Assembly: GCA_003934925.1 (NCBI GenBank)
Contig: JQIX01000048.1
Coordinates: 1 to 64,000 of the forward strand
Source: Epsilonproteobacteria bacterium (ex Lamellibrachia satsuma)
GTDB taxonomy: Bacteria; Campylobacterota; Campylobacteria; Campylobacterales; Sulfurovaceae
Direction: 5' to 3'
Length of the DNA: 64,000 bases
Position numbers and translations under genes: made by a program. Under the pieces are notes generated by a model that worked only from the letters and a program-made list of their open reading frames with translations, had not been told where the DNA came from and searched no databases. Below, in pieces: positions 50,991-60,556 of the stretch; position 1 is the stretch's first letter, and the number at the start of each line of letters is the position of its first letter.

Positions 50991-53594
50991 ATGAACTACA
51001 AGTTAAGTAAATTTACATCGCTTGTTCTTGGTTCTGCATTGAGTGTAACAACACTTTTTGGTGCAAGTGCTTTGGATAAAGTGATGAAAGAACGTGGTTT
51101 GACGCAAACTGACCTACTGGCAGCGGCCAAAACCTATACACCAAGCGGTGGACGTGACAAATACCTGGTATTCAGTTCAGGCGGACAGTCGGGACAGATC
51201 ATGGTTTACGGTGTACCGTCTATGAGAATTCTCAAGTACATAGGTGTCTTTACGCCGGAGCCTTGGCAGGGATGGGGTTATGATGATGACACCAAAAAGA
51301 TACTTGCTGAAGGTAATATCCGTGGTAAATCAATCACATGGGGAGACACGCACCACCCGGCGATCTCTGAAACAAATGGTAGATATGACGGTAAATGGCT
51401 GGTCATCAACGATAAAGCCAATCCAAGAATCGCGGTCATTGACCTAAATGATATGGTAACCAAGCAGATCGTGGTAAACCCGGTATTCAAATCCGATCAC
51501 GGTGGAGCATTCTTTACGCCAAACTCCGAGTATATTCTCGAAGCATGTCAATACGGTGCACCGCTTGATAACAATTATCACCCGATCGAAGAGTATAAAG
51601 AAACGTATCGTGGCGGGGTAACGGTTTGGAAATTCAACCATGAAACAGGAAAAATCGAACCTAAAAAATCATTTACGATAGAGATGCCTCCATATATGCA
51701 GGATCTTTCTGATGCCGGTAAGGAAGCGAGTTACGGTTGGGGATTCACCAACTCATTCAACTCCGAGATGTACACCGGTGGTATCGAAAAAGGGCTTCCT
51801 CCGTTTGAGGCAGGGTGTTCAAGAAACGATACAGACTTTTTACATGTGTATAACTGGAAGAAACTGGCTGAACTTGCAAAAGATGACAAGAATGTGAAGA
51901 TCATCAACGGTGCACGTGTAGTACCTATGGATGTTGCCATTAAAAATGATTGTCTTTTCCTTATTCCTGAGCCAAAATCACCACACGGTGTCGATGTATC
52001 GCCGGATGGTAAAGATATTGTAGTATGTGGTAAACTCGATACACATGCAACTGTCTATGACTTTGCCAAGATCATGGATGCGGTGAAGAATAAAGAGTAT
52101 GTAGGTAAAGATCCGTATGGTATTCCTATTCTTGATCTTAAGAAAACCATGCATTGCCAGGCAGAGTTGGGACTCGGGCCATTACATAACCAGTTCGGTA
52201 AAAACTGGAAAGACAAAGGTGAAATATTTACTTCACTCTATGTGGATTCCCAGGTTGTAAAATGGAATTACCATACATGTAAAGTGGAAGACAGACAGAA
52301 TGTTAACTACAACATCGGCCACCTTTGTGGTATGGAAGGTAAAACGGAAGATCCTCAGGGAGATTACATCATTGCATTGAACAAACTTGCAATTGACAGA
52401 TTTAACGAGATCGGGCCTTTACATCCTCAAAACCACCAGTTGATCGATATTCGCGGTAAAAAAATGCAACTGCTTTATGATATGCCGGTACCATTGGGCG
52501 AACCTCACCAGGCTGTAGCGATCCGTGCAGACAAGATCAAGCATGAAGTAAGATATAAAATGGGTACCAATCCATTTACCGGTAAGATCCATGTGGGTAA
52601 AACACTTGGTGGTCAAGAGAAGATCGTTCGTAAAGGTAATCATGTTTATGTTTATGGAACAATGGTCAGATCACATATTAACCCGGAACATGTTACTGTG
52701 AATAAAGGCGATACGGTTACTTTCTACTTGACTAACCTTGAAAGAGCGGAAGATGAGACACACGGATTTACCGTGGACCAATACAATGTCCACGCTTCAC
52801 TTGAACCGGGTAAAACTGTTGCACTTACATTTAAAGCTGACAGAGAGGGTGTTTTCCCTTACTACTGTACAGAGTTCTGTTCTGCACTTCACCTGGAGAT
52901 GATGGGTTACCTTATGGTAAAAGATCCGAACAAGAAGTATACAGCGGCTAAAAAACTTAAAATAGCAGCCATGAGCCCTGAACAGCTCAAAAAAGAGTAT
53001 GACCAGACTGTAGCGGTGAATGATGCGACAGACAAAGTCATCCAGAGTGTAGTGAAGTTCCTCAAAGAGAACCATTATGAGAAATATCCGACAGTGAAAA
53101 ACCTTGTAACGGATGCACTTGACCAGTATGGTAAGATCGCCGGGCAAAAAGCAAAATCTGATGCAGCTGTAAAAGCTGGAAATATTGATAAAGCGATCCT
53201 CTTTGAAAACATGATCTGGCAGTATATGGTTAAGACTGCGGATGTTGGTATCAGAGCCAAAGACCTCCTGGTCAAAAAGGTAGCTAAACCAATGAGTAAA
53301 GCAGCTGCACGTGGTGAAGAAGCCTATAAAGAGGGTGGATGTAACGGATGTCACGTTATCGGAAAAGTATCTTCCGGGCCAGACTTGACAGGTGTTCTTC
53401 AGAGACATGAGAATGGTGAAAAATGGGCAGAACAGTGGATCATGCATCCTGAAAAAATGTATGATGATGACTATATCAAGTCTATGATCAACTACTTTAA
53501 CCTTCGTATGCCTAACCAGGGTATGACAAAAGAGCAAACAGACGATATTATCGAATATCTAAAATGGATCGACGAAAACGCAAACCTCTTCTAG
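50991..53594 (+). CDS. nosZ: Nitrous-oxide reductase, clade II (Sec-exported, cytochrome c-fused)
   Basis: Periplasmic copper enzyme reducing N2O to N2. 867 aa. Residues 1-24 are a Sec signal without a twin-Arg motif. The beta-propeller holds CuZ ligand histidines (DTHHPA, KSDHGG, SPHGVDV, GPLHNQF, EPHQAV). The cupredoxin domain carries the CuA site CTEFCSALHLEMM near residue 626. The C-terminal extension has a heme-binding CNGCH near 784, as in Wolinella NosZ. Strong AGGAGG site. Head of the nos cluster and preceded by the FNR-type box. Confidence 0.97.
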   Translation: MNYKLSKFTSLVLGSALSVTTLFGASALDKVMKERGLTQTDLLAAAKTYTPSGGRDKYLVFSSGGQSGQIMVYGVPSMRILKYIGVFTPEPWQGWGYDDDTKKILAEGNIRGKSITWGDTHHPAISETNGRYDGKWLVINDKANPRIAVIDLNDMVTKQIVVNPVFKSDHGGAFFTPNSEYILEACQYGAPLDNNYHPIEEYKETYRGGVTVWKFNHETGKIEPKKSFTIEMPPYMQDLSDAGKEASYGWGFTNSFNSEMYTGGIEKGLPPFEAGCSRNDTDFLHVYNWKKLAELAKDDKNVKIINGARVVPMDVAIKNDCLFLIPEPKSPHGVDVSPDGKDIVVCGKLDTHATVYDFAKIMDAVKNKEYVGKDPYGIPILDLKKTMHCQAELGLGPLHNQFGKNWKDKGEIFTSLYVDSQVVKWNYHTCKVEDRQNVNYNIGHLCGMEGKTEDPQGDYIIALNKLAIDRFNEIGPLHPQNHQLIDIRGKKMQLLYDMPVPLGEPHQAVAIRADKIKHEVRYKMGTNPFTGKIHVGKTLGGQEKIVRKGNHVYVYGTMVRSHINPEHVTVNKGDTVTFYLTNLERAEDETHGFTVDQYNVHASLEPGKTVALTFKADREGVFPYYCTEFCSALHLEMMGYLMVKDPNKKYTAAKKLKIAAMSPEQLKKEYDQTVAVNDATDKVIQSVVKFLKENHYEKYPTVKNLVTDALDQYGKIAGQKAKSDAAVKAGNIDKAILFENMIWQYMVKTADVGIRAKDLLVKKVAKPMSKAAARGEEAYKEGGCNGCHVIGKVSSGPDLTGVLQRHENGEKWAEQWIMHPEKMYDDDYIKSMINYFNLRMPNQGMTKEQTDDIIEYLKWIDENANLF

Positions 53595-53607
53595 AAATCA
53601 TACAAGT

Positions 53608-53631
53608 ACAAGGGAAGTCGATCTCCCTTGT
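53608..53631 (+). terminator. Hairpin after nosZ
   Basis: ACAAGGGA (53608-53615) pairs with TCCCTTGT (53624-53631). Only a weak T-rich stretch follows, so it may be a partial terminator or mRNA 3'-end stabiliser that keeps nosZ transcript above the downstream genes. Confidence 0.5.
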
Positions 53632-53710
53632 GTCTTGTTATAATCTCAACTTATTTTTTTCGAATATAATTTAAATTGATGCCTATCAAGGTTATACGAA
53701 GCAGTTTGAT

Positions 53711-53764
53711 GTAGAATAAAAAATCTGTATAGATAGTTTAAAAAACTTAAAGAGTTTTTTAAAC
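53711..53764 (+). promoter_or_regulatory. Possible internal promoter and perfect 12-bp hairpin before nosB
   Basis: TAGAAT (53712-53717, preceded by GATG) could be a -10 box. It is followed by GTTTAAAAAACT (53736-53747) pairing perfectly with AGTTTTTTAAAC (53753-53764) around loop TAAAG. The hairpin ends 14 bases before the nosB ribosome site GAAAGGATG. It could be an attenuator or a terminator. Confidence 0.4.
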
Positions 53765-53787
53765 TACTTATCGAGAAAGGATGAAAA

Positions 53788-54570
53788 ATGAGTTCACTTG
53801 CAAAATCAAAAATATTTGCATTGCTGGCACTGGGTATATTGCTCTATTGGTTTGTTATCCCTGCCGTACTGACACATAATGTCGTTGAAATGGGACGACA
53901 TGGGAAAGGAGAGCAACTCTCGCCGCTTACCATAAAAACCTGGGATTTTTATCAGAATGGACAATATGTTTCTCCCAATATTCCTGAAGAGGATGCAAAC
54001 AATCTGGCTAAAATGGTTGCAGATGATATGGAACTGAATGTGGTGACTGCACCCATCTGGTATGTTTCTCTTGAAGCGCCAAATTATCCTAAAGATGCAT
54101 TCCCTGAAGGAATTCCGGTCTTTTACCATTTTGATGGATTTAGTGGAGACGTGCATGAGATGAATACGATCAACCACTATATCGGGATGGATCCTATGGA
54201 AAGAGGGGCGCCATACCTTCGTATGCTGGCACCTTATGCGCTGATCTTTGTAGCATGGATCTTTGCAATGTTCCTCATTTACAATGGTCGAATATGGAAT
54301 CTGTTGATGCTGGTTCCTGTTTCATTGCCTTTGATTTTTATAGGGTTCTACTCTTACTGGCTCTACTGGTTCGGCCACCATATGCATGCATGGGGAGCAT
54401 TTAAGATCAAGCCGTTTACCCCTACGGTATTTGGAGACGGGAAAGTGGCACAGTTTACAACACACTCTTACCCGAGCCTTGGTTTTTGGCTTCTGGTAGC
54501 GATCAGTATTCTGAGTATTTTGGCATTGGCAGCAAAACGAAAATATCAAAAAAGTGAACAGGTAGCCTAA
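53788..54570 (+). CDS. nosB: NosB-type membrane protein
   Basis: 260 aa, between nosZ and nosD exactly where Wolinella succinogenes has nosB. One N-terminal helix (residues ~8-30), a periplasmic part (~35-145), then a group of helices (~148-170, 175-200, 230-250). Conserved-looking aromatic/His patch YWLYWFGHHMHAWGAF near 190-205. The role of NosB is not established; it is thought to support electron transport or assembly for N2O reduction. Overlaps nothing; nosD starts one base after its stop. Confidence 0.8.
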   Translation: MSSLAKSKIFALLALGILLYWFVIPAVLTHNVVEMGRHGKGEQLSPLTIKTWDFYQNGQYVSPNIPEEDANNLAKMVADDMELNVVTAPIWYVSLEAPNYPKDAFPEGIPVFYHFDGFSGDVHEMNTINHYIGMDPMERGAPYLRMLAPYALIFVAWIFAMFLIYNGRIWNLLMLVPVSLPLIFIGFYSYWLYWFGHHMHAWGAFKIKPFTPTVFGDGKVAQFTTHSYPSLGFWLLVAISILSILALAAKRKYQKSEQVA

Positions 54571-54571
54571 A

Positions 54572-55795
54572 ATGATAAAAATGATCATAGTCTCTCTTTT
54601 GTTTCTGTCAAGTTTGCTTACCGCAAATAATGTACTGCAAGAGGCTATTGATCATGCAAAAGCAGGCTCACGCTTGGAGTTGCCTGCAGGAGTCTACCGT
54701 GGCAATATTGTGATCAATAAACCATTGATTATTGACGGGAAAGATCAAAAAACGATCATTGAAGGTGACGGTAAAGGTACGGTTGTAACCATTACATCTT
54801 CCGGTGTAACGATTGAAAATTTGATCATTAGACACAGCGGTGCTGAGCATGAACGTGTGGATGCGGGTGTTGCGCTTAAAAAAGCAGAGCAGTGTACAGT
54901 GAAAAACTGTAAGATCGTTGATTGCCTTTTTGGTATCGATATGGTTCAAGTGAGCAGATCGGAGATCGTCGGAAACTACATTGAGTCCAAACCTTTTGAT
55001 CTTGGCCTTAGGGGAGACGGTGTACGTTTATGGTACAGTAATGATAACCATCTAAGCGGAAATCATCTCTACAAGTCACGCGATTTTGTCGTATGGTATT
55101 CACATGGGAACCTGATAGAAAAAAATTTGGGTGAATATGGAAGATACTCTTTGCATTTTATGTATACGGGTAAAAATATCGTCAAAAACAATGTGTACAA
55201 ACATAATTCTGTAGGGATATTCTTTATGTATTCCCAGGATACAGTTGCTACAGGGAATCTGATACAGAATTCTCTGGGAACTACCGGGTTAGGTATTGGA
55301 ATGAAAGATGCCAGCAATTTTGTATTGAAGAACAATACCATTATCTATTGTGCCAGAGGATTGTTCATCGACCGTTCACCGTATGAGCCTGACACGGTCA
55401 ATGTGATAGAGAACAATAAGATCATTTATAACAGTGAAGGGATACATTTTCACTCTTTGAGTTTGCATAACCGTTTTGTCAATAATATTTTCAAGGGCAA
55501 TATAGAAAATGTGATCAATGATTCGTACAATACTAAAGTAACGCAAAACAAGTTTGACGGAAATTACTGGGATGACTATGAAGGATTTGATAAAAACAGT
55601 GACGGCACAGGTGACGGCCCCTATAATTATTATGCTTATGCAGATAAAATATGGCTTTTAAATCCAAACATCAAATTTTTTTACGGGTCGCCGGTGATCT
55701 CTATATTGAATTTTTTGGCAAAACTGGCACCATTTTCCGAGCCGGTACTGCTTTTAAGCGACAAGCATCCTAAAATGTATGAAGGAGAGGTATAA
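54572..55795 (+). CDS. nosD: NosD periplasmic copper-maturation protein
   Basis: Periplasmic partner of the NosFY transporter in assembling the CuZ cluster. 407 aa: signal peptide 1-~18, then right-handed beta-helix repeats (carbohydrate-binding CASH/NosD type) visible as serial GNYIESK, NNVYKHNS, GNLIQNS, NNTIIY and ENNKIIYNSEG turns, and a conserved GNYWDDYEGFD near residue 330. The stop overlaps the nosG ATG (TAATG). Confidence 0.94.
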   Translation: MIKMIIVSLLFLSSLLTANNVLQEAIDHAKAGSRLELPAGVYRGNIVINKPLIIDGKDQKTIIEGDGKGTVVTITSSGVTIENLIIRHSGAEHERVDAGVALKKAEQCTVKNCKIVDCLFGIDMVQVSRSEIVGNYIESKPFDLGLRGDGVRLWYSNDNHLSGNHLYKSRDFVVWYSHGNLIEKNLGEYGRYSLHFMYTGKNIVKNNVYKHNSVGIFFMYSQDTVATGNLIQNSLGTTGLGIGMKDASNFVLKNNTIIYCARGLFIDRSPYEPDTVNVIENNKIIYNSEGIHFHSLSLHNRFVNNIFKGNIENVINDSYNTKVTQNKFDGNYWDDYEGFDKNSDGTGDGPYNYYAYADKIWLLNPNIKFFYGSPVISILNFLAKLAPFSEPVLLLSDKHPKMYEGEV

Positions 55796-56589
55796 TGCAA
55801 GAGAAAAAAAGACGGCAGTTCATGAAGCAGGCAGCAGGGCTAGGTGTGCTTGGTGTTGCTGCTGCTGGCGGTATATGGGCAGCAAAGGATTTCAAGCTGA
55901 AAAAGGGAAGATTGCGTCCGCCCGGTGCTGTAGAGGAAGAGAAATATATCTCTATGTGTATCAAATGCGGTCAGTGTCTGCAGGTCTGCCCCTATGACTC
56001 GATCAAATTAGAGGATATTGACGGTAAAGCAGGGGTAGGGACTGCGTATATTGATCCGTTGGCACGCGGATGTTACCTTTGTGAGGCATTTCCTTGTGTA
56101 CTGGCCTGTCCTACCGGCGCATTGGATCATGAAGCCAATGTGATAGAAAAAGTACATATGGGTATGGCGATCGTAGTCAATGAGAGTGCCTGTCTTGCAT
56201 TGGATGGCAAGAAAGTGACCAAGGATATGATAGGAAGGATCTATGACCATACCGCAGTGATCTCTAAAGAAGAGAGAGTAAACAGAAAAGTGGAAATGTA
56301 TGACAATGACACAGAAAAGGTAATGCTGCAAAAGACACTCCTGAAGAAGCTGAGCGAACAGGAGGGGAAAAGCTGCAGTCTTTGTGCAGATCTCTGCCCG
56401 TTTACACCCGATCCGAGTACCGCTATTGGTATGGTTGCCAAAAATGGCGGGCTTTTCCCTGAGATACGTGATGCCTGTGTCGGATGCGGTGCCTGTGTAG
56501 AGCTTTGTCCTACCAAGGTATTGCAGATACTGCCATACGCAACTTACGCGGATGTATATGAAAAGAAAAAAGGAACGAACCATGCTTAG
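55795..56589 (+). CDS. nosG: NosG ferredoxin-type protein (NapG-like)
   Basis: 264 aa, NapG homologue. N-terminal RRQFMKQAAGLGVLGVAAAGG looks like a Tat signal or anchor. Four [4Fe-4S] motifs: CIKCGQCLQVCP (~residue 46), CYLCEAFPCVLACP (~93), CSLCADLCP (~195) and CVGCGACVELCP (~226). With NosH it is proposed to form a menaquinol-oxidising electron path to periplasmic cytochromes and NosZ in Campylobacterota. Overlaps nosC1 by 8 nt. Confidence 0.92.
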   Translation: MQEKKRRQFMKQAAGLGVLGVAAAGGIWAAKDFKLKKGRLRPPGAVEEEKYISMCIKCGQCLQVCPYDSIKLEDIDGKAGVGTAYIDPLARGCYLCEAFPCVLACPTGALDHEANVIEKVHMGMAIVVNESACLALDGKKVTKDMIGRIYDHTAVISKEERVNRKVEMYDNDTEKVMLQKTLLKKLSEQEGKSCSLCADLCPFTPDPSTAIGMVAKNGGLFPEIRDACVGCGACVELCPTKVLQILPYATYADVYEKKKGTNHA

Positions 56590-57160
56590 AAGATCAGTGA
56601 TCTTTTCATTGGGTGCAGCACTCTTGTTGTTGAGCGGCTGCAGCAATGAAAAAACAAAAACCCAGACAGATGAAGTGGCAAGTTCTCAAGGGATCGTTGT
56701 GACAGAAGGTGCTGTAAAAGCGCTGAAAAAAGAGACAAAAAGCAAAGAGAACAGTGGACAGTTCTACTACTCTTATAACAAAGAGAATAATAAGGAGGAA
56801 GGTCAATATAATGCTGAAACTTCCAAAGTCAGAACAAAACTGGATGCCTACAGAGATATCCGCTCTCCTTATGAAAGGGTGCAGATCACCCTTATGATCC
56901 AACAACTGAGTCCCGACTATCGTTTATTGTGTTCAGCATGTCATGATGACTATGCCAACGGTGTGATAGGCCCTGCACTTTTAGATAAGAATGCCACTTT
57001 CATTTTTAGTCAGATCCAGGCATTTAAAACGGGAGAAAAGAAAAATCCTCTCATGAAACAGTTGGTTAATCGTATTGATGAGAAACGACTCAAAGCGATC
57101 GCCAAAGAGATAGAGAGATTTAACAGACAAATTCAAGAGATGAGGAGTAAACAACAATGA
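56582..57160 (+). CDS. nosC1: NosC1 monoheme cytochrome c lipoprotein
   Basis: 192 aa from the ATG at 56582 (AAAAGGAAC upstream); an upstream in-frame ATG lies inside nosG. Lipobox LLSGC places the acylated Cys at residue 20. A single heme site CSACH near residues 117-121 is followed by a cytochrome c fold (GPALLDKNATFIFSQIQAFKTGEK). Likely membrane-anchored electron carrier to NosZ. Overlaps nosC2 by ATGA. Confidence 0.88.
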   Translation: MLRRSVIFSLGAALLLLSGCSNEKTKTQTDEVASSQGIVVTEGAVKALKKETKSKENSGQFYYSYNKENNKEEGQYNAETSKVRTKLDAYRDIRSPYERVQITLMIQQLSPDYRLLCSACHDDYANGVIGPALLDKNATFIFSQIQAFKTGEKKNPLMKQLVNRIDEKRLKAIAKEIERFNRQIQEMRSKQQ

Positions 57161-57693
57161 AGCATATCATAGCAGCAGTAGCAACACTATTGGCATTGGG
57201 AGCCATGTTTGTGGTGTATCAGTCAGACAAAGAAGTCAATAAAATGGGCGAGATCAGTAAAATGATCGCCAAATCACAGGTAAAAGTGAACCTGGGCAAC
57301 AATGCACCTGTGGTACAGCAGCAGACCCAAACAGAGGCTGTATCCAATGAGGAAATAGAAAAAGAGCAAGCCAAAAAGAAAAAAGAGCTCGATGAGAAAC
57401 TGAATGCACTTAAAAGCAAAGCAGGAAATATGGCAGCATTCAAAGTAAGTTCTTTGTATAAACAGAAGTGTTCTTCCTGCCATGGGGTGAACGGCGGAGG
57501 GATCATCGGGCCTAAACTCCTTGGTAAAAGTGCTGAGGAAGTACATCAGGCACTGACTGATTTTAAATCCGGCAAGAGAAAAAATTATGTTATGTATGGA
57601 TTGCTCAGTAAAATGGATGAAGCGCAACTTAAATCACTCTCTGACGAGATAGGATCATTTGAGCAGAAACTTAAAGCGTATCAACAGCAGTAA
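57157..57693 (+). CDS. nosC2: NosC2 monoheme cytochrome c
   Basis: 178 aa. N-terminal helix (residues ~4-22) acts as anchor or uncleaved signal; a Gln/Glu/Lys-rich linker follows; heme motif CSSCH at ~105-109, then GVNGGGIIGPKLLGKSAEEV. Similar in its cytochrome part to NosC1, suggesting duplication within the cluster. Electron transfer from the NosGH module to NosZ by homology with Wolinella. Confidence 0.88.
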   Translation: MKHIIAAVATLLALGAMFVVYQSDKEVNKMGEISKMIAKSQVKVNLGNNAPVVQQQTQTEAVSNEEIEKEQAKKKKELDEKLNALKSKAGNMAAFKVSSLYKQKCSSCHGVNGGGIIGPKLLGKSAEEVHQALTDFKSGKRKNYVMYGLLSKMDEAQLKSLSDEIGSFEQKLKAYQQQ

Positions 57694-57709
57694 TCTAAAA
57701 GGATAAGAG

Positions 57710-58621
57710 ATGGATAGATACAACAGCAGCATCAGGGAGATCGTGAATGCTTCTTTGTTAAGCACACTGTACTATAAAACCAAAGAGGGTAAGTTCAGAT
57801 TTACGATCAGAGCATGGAGATGGTTGAGTATTTTCATTATCAATCTGCTCTTTTTTCTTTCATTCCATATCGATATACAGATGCTTGAAGGGACACTCAA
57901 TGGTTCAAGACTTTTCGGCTTCCACCTGATCGATCCTTTTACGGCACTGGAAATCTTTGCCGCAGAACACCATTTTCACATTAATGTGATCATCGGATCT
58001 GTGACGCTGATCGTTTTTTATTTTCTCGTTGGGGGGAAAGCCTACTGTTCATGGGTCTGTCCTTACGGTTTTCTCAGTGAGATAGGGGAGCGTATCCATC
58101 AGATACTGATACGCAAAAAGATCATCAAAGAACATAAATTCAATCCTAATGTGCGTTTCGTCTTTTGGGCTATTTTCCTCATCGCTGCAGCTATAGACGG
58201 CTATCTTGTCTTTGAAGTGATCAACCCTATAGGGTATGTCAGCCGAGCCATTACCTATGGATGGAGTTTGGCATTTATCTGGGTCTTTGTCGTGCTTGGT
58301 ATAGAGATATTTTATTCCAGAAGGGCATGGTGTAAATATGTTTGTCCTGTAGGAACAACGTACAATATGCTGGGTTGGGTAAGCATGACAAAAGTCCAGT
58401 GGGATATGAACAAATGTGATCACTGCGGTGCCTGTTTGAATGCCTGTTTTGAAGACCATGTATTGGAATTTATTAAACCCAAACATGATAAAGAGCGTGC
58501 AGAAAAAGGGGTAGAAAAACAGCTGGTGGTCAATGGGGATTGCACGATGTGCGGCAGATGTTTTGATGTCTGCCATACGGATGCTTATAATTATGAATTC
58601 AGACTGAAGGATCTTGTTTAG
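57710..58621 (+). CDS. nosH: NosH polyferredoxin membrane protein (NapH-like)
   Basis: 303 aa. About four membrane helices (residues ~32-50, 85-105, 145-165, 180-198), with cysteine motifs CSWVCP and CKYVCPVG next to them, and two C-terminal [4Fe-4S] motifs CDHCGACLNAC and CTMCGRCFDVCH. NapH family; expected to oxidise menaquinol and pass electrons to NosG and the cytochromes. nosF starts at the next base after its stop. Confidence 0.93.
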   Translation: MDRYNSSIREIVNASLLSTLYYKTKEGKFRFTIRAWRWLSIFIINLLFFLSFHIDIQMLEGTLNGSRLFGFHLIDPFTALEIFAAEHHFHINVIIGSVTLIVFYFLVGGKAYCSWVCPYGFLSEIGERIHQILIRKKIIKEHKFNPNVRFVFWAIFLIAAAIDGYLVFEVINPIGYVSRAITYGWSLAFIWVFVVLGIEIFYSRRAWCKYVCPVGTTYNMLGWVSMTKVQWDMNKCDHCGACLNACFEDHVLEFIKPKHDKERAEKGVEKQLVVNGDCTMCGRCFDVCHTDAYNYEFRLKDLV

Positions 58622-59263
58622 ATGTTGGCCATTGCTAAAAATGTTACAAAAAGCTTTATGGGTACGAAGGTGCTTGACAGTGTGAACCTTACTGTCGGTG
58701 AGGGTGACCGTATTGCAATGATGGGCCCCAATGGTGCAGGTAAGACTACTATAGTACGCGCATTGCTTGGTTTTTACCATATTGACAGCGGAGAGATAAA
58801 GGTCAATGGCGCAGATCCGATCAAAAACAGGGTGGATGTGCTGAAAAATATCAGTTTTATCCCTCAGTTGCCACCTCCGGTAAAATTGAGTATTGAGGAG
58901 TTACTCTCTTTTGTAGAGAAAAGTTCCGATATTTCAAGAGAAAAAATATTTGCAGAATCAAACAGGATGGACTTGGATCTGAAAAATCAGCTGAAAAAAC
59001 CGTTCTTCAAACTTTCCGGGGGGATGAAACAGAAACTTCTCATTGCTATTGCACTCTCAAAAAAAAGTAATTTACTTATTTTTGATGAGCCTACCGCAAA
59101 CCTTGATCCCAAAGGTAGAGAAAAGTTCTATGAGTTACTCACAGAGATCGATCCGGCATGTTCTACGCTTTTTATTACCCATAGACTTGATGAAATAGAG
59201 GGATTGGTCAATCGAAAAATCTATATGGATCTGGGAAAGGTGGTAGAAGATGAAAAAATTTAG
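58622..59263 (+). CDS. nosF: NosF ABC transporter ATPase
   Basis: 213 aa ATP-binding subunit of the NosDFY system that supplies a sulfur or copper species for CuZ assembly. Walker A GPNGAGKTT (~residue 36), signature LSGGMKQKL, Walker B LLIFDEPTANLDP, switch His in FITHR. Overlaps nosL by 14 nt. Confidence 0.95.
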   Translation: MLAIAKNVTKSFMGTKVLDSVNLTVGEGDRIAMMGPNGAGKTTIVRALLGFYHIDSGEIKVNGADPIKNRVDVLKNISFIPQLPPPVKLSIEELLSFVEKSSDISREKIFAESNRMDLDLKNQLKKPFFKLSGGMKQKLLIAIALSKKSNLLIFDEPTANLDPKGREKFYELLTEIDPACSTLFITHRLDEIEGLVNRKIYMDLGKVVEDEKI

Positions 59264-59720
59264 TTTTCTTTTTTTTACACTCTTCCTTCTGTTTGGATTT
59301 TCAGGATGCCAAAAGAAACCCATCGGCGGTGTGCAGCAGATGCACTGGGACAGAGATATGTGCGAACGCTGCAAAATGGCGATCAGTGAGCGGAAGTTTG
59401 CCGTGCAGATCATCGATCCCAAAACAGGAAAAGATTATAAATTTGACGATCTGGGCTGTGCAGTGCTTTGGCTGAAGGAAGAGAAAATACCTTGGGCCAA
59501 ACAGGCGATCATCTGGATCACCGACGCAAAAACAGGTGCGTGGATGGATGCCAGAAAGGCAAAATATGTGAATAATGCCATTACCCCTATGGCCTACGGT
59601 TTTGCAGCTTATTCTAATGCAACGCTTCCCAAGGGAGCCAAAGTATTTGACTATCCTTATGTGGCTAAAAAAATTGAAGAGATAGAGAAAGAAAATTCAA
59701 CAAAAGTAAAGGCATACTAA
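59250..59720 (+). CDS. nosL: NosL copper chaperone lipoprotein
   Basis: 156 aa. Lipobox FSGC at residues ~17-20, then the NosL core: MHWDRDMCERCKMAISERKFAVQ with a Met/Cys Cu(I) site, and FDDLGCAVLW. NosL binds Cu(I) and delivers it to apo-NosZ in the family. It lies between nosF and nosY here, whereas Wolinella has nosFYL. Overlaps nosY by one base. Three further NosL-like genes follow downstream. Confidence 0.92.
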   Translation: MKKFSFLFFTLFLLFGFSGCQKKPIGGVQQMHWDRDMCERCKMAISERKFAVQIIDPKTGKDYKFDDLGCAVLWLKEEKIPWAKQAIIWITDAKTGAWMDARKAKYVNNAITPMAYGFAAYSNATLPKGAKVFDYPYVAKKIEEIEKENSTKVKAY

Positions 59721-60547
59721 TGAAAAATCTTTTACTCATTGCTTATTTGGATGTAAAAGAATCCCTGCGCTCAAAATGGTTTTATGTTTATTCTGTGGTC
59801 TTTGGCGGACTGATGGCTCTCTTTTTCATTACCGGGGTCTCTGACTCTGTAGTAATGGGCTTTACAGGGCTTAGCCGTATGCTGCTTATCTTTATACAGG
59901 TGACTATTATCATTTTGCCGATCTTTATTTTGATCACCACGGTGAAATCCATCTCTGGTGACAGAGAGAGTAATGTACTGGAGTATATGCTCTCTTTCCC
60001 TGTCTCCTTGAAAGATTATTATTGGGGGAAGATGCTGGGGCGCTTTGCTACGGTTTTTCTGCCTGTATTTTTCGCATTGATCCTGGGGGTGATTTTTGGA
60101 ATGATGAAAGGAGGAGCCCTCCCGTGGAAGATGATCTTTCTCTACTCAGCGCTGCTGTTCTCTTTAAGTTTTGTCTTTTTGGGATTGGCATTTTTTCTTT
60201 CAACCATACTCAAGTCAACCGATATAGCTTTGGGAGCCTCTTTTGTCGTCTGGATCGTTCTGTTGGCATTTATTGATATTGCACTCATGGGCTTGATGCT
60301 GCAAAACAGAGTGAGTGATGAACTAGTGATTACCCTGGCAATGCTAAACCCTATAGAAGTATTCCGTATCGGGGCGATCTCACTGTTTGACCCTGAGCTG
60401 ACAGTGATAGGACCGGTAGCCTATTACCTGCTTGATACGCTTGGATCGGTATGGTTGATCGTCTATTCTTTTGTTTACCCTATTGTGATAGGATTACTAC
60501 TCTCTTATTTAGGGTATATTGCATTTAGAAAAAAAGATCTTTTGTAA
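59720..60547 (+). CDS. nosY: NosY ABC transporter permease
   Basis: 275 aa with about six membrane helices, ABC-2 type permease. Family pattern ISGDRESNVLEYMLSFPVSLKDYYWGKMLGR near residues 75-105, and a C-terminal helix pair ending in YIAFRKKDLL. Works with NosF and NosD in NosZ maturation. Confidence 0.93.
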   Translation: MKNLLLIAYLDVKESLRSKWFYVYSVVFGGLMALFFITGVSDSVVMGFTGLSRMLLIFIQVTIIILPIFILITTVKSISGDRESNVLEYMLSFPVSLKDYYWGKMLGRFATVFLPVFFALILGVIFGMMKGGALPWKMIFLYSALLFSLSFVFLGLAFFLSTILKSTDIALGASFVVWIVLLAFIDIALMGLMLQNRVSDELVITLAMLNPIEVFRIGAISLFDPELTVIGPVAYYLLDTLGSVWLIVYSFVYPIVIGLLLSYLGYIAFRKKDLL

Positions 60548-60556
60548 GGAAAAACG

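Noticed and set aside
52797-53537. 246-codon minus-strand open frame within nosZ
   Set aside because: It covers the CuA and cytochrome domains of nosZ on the other strand; its composition reflects the complement of nosZ.
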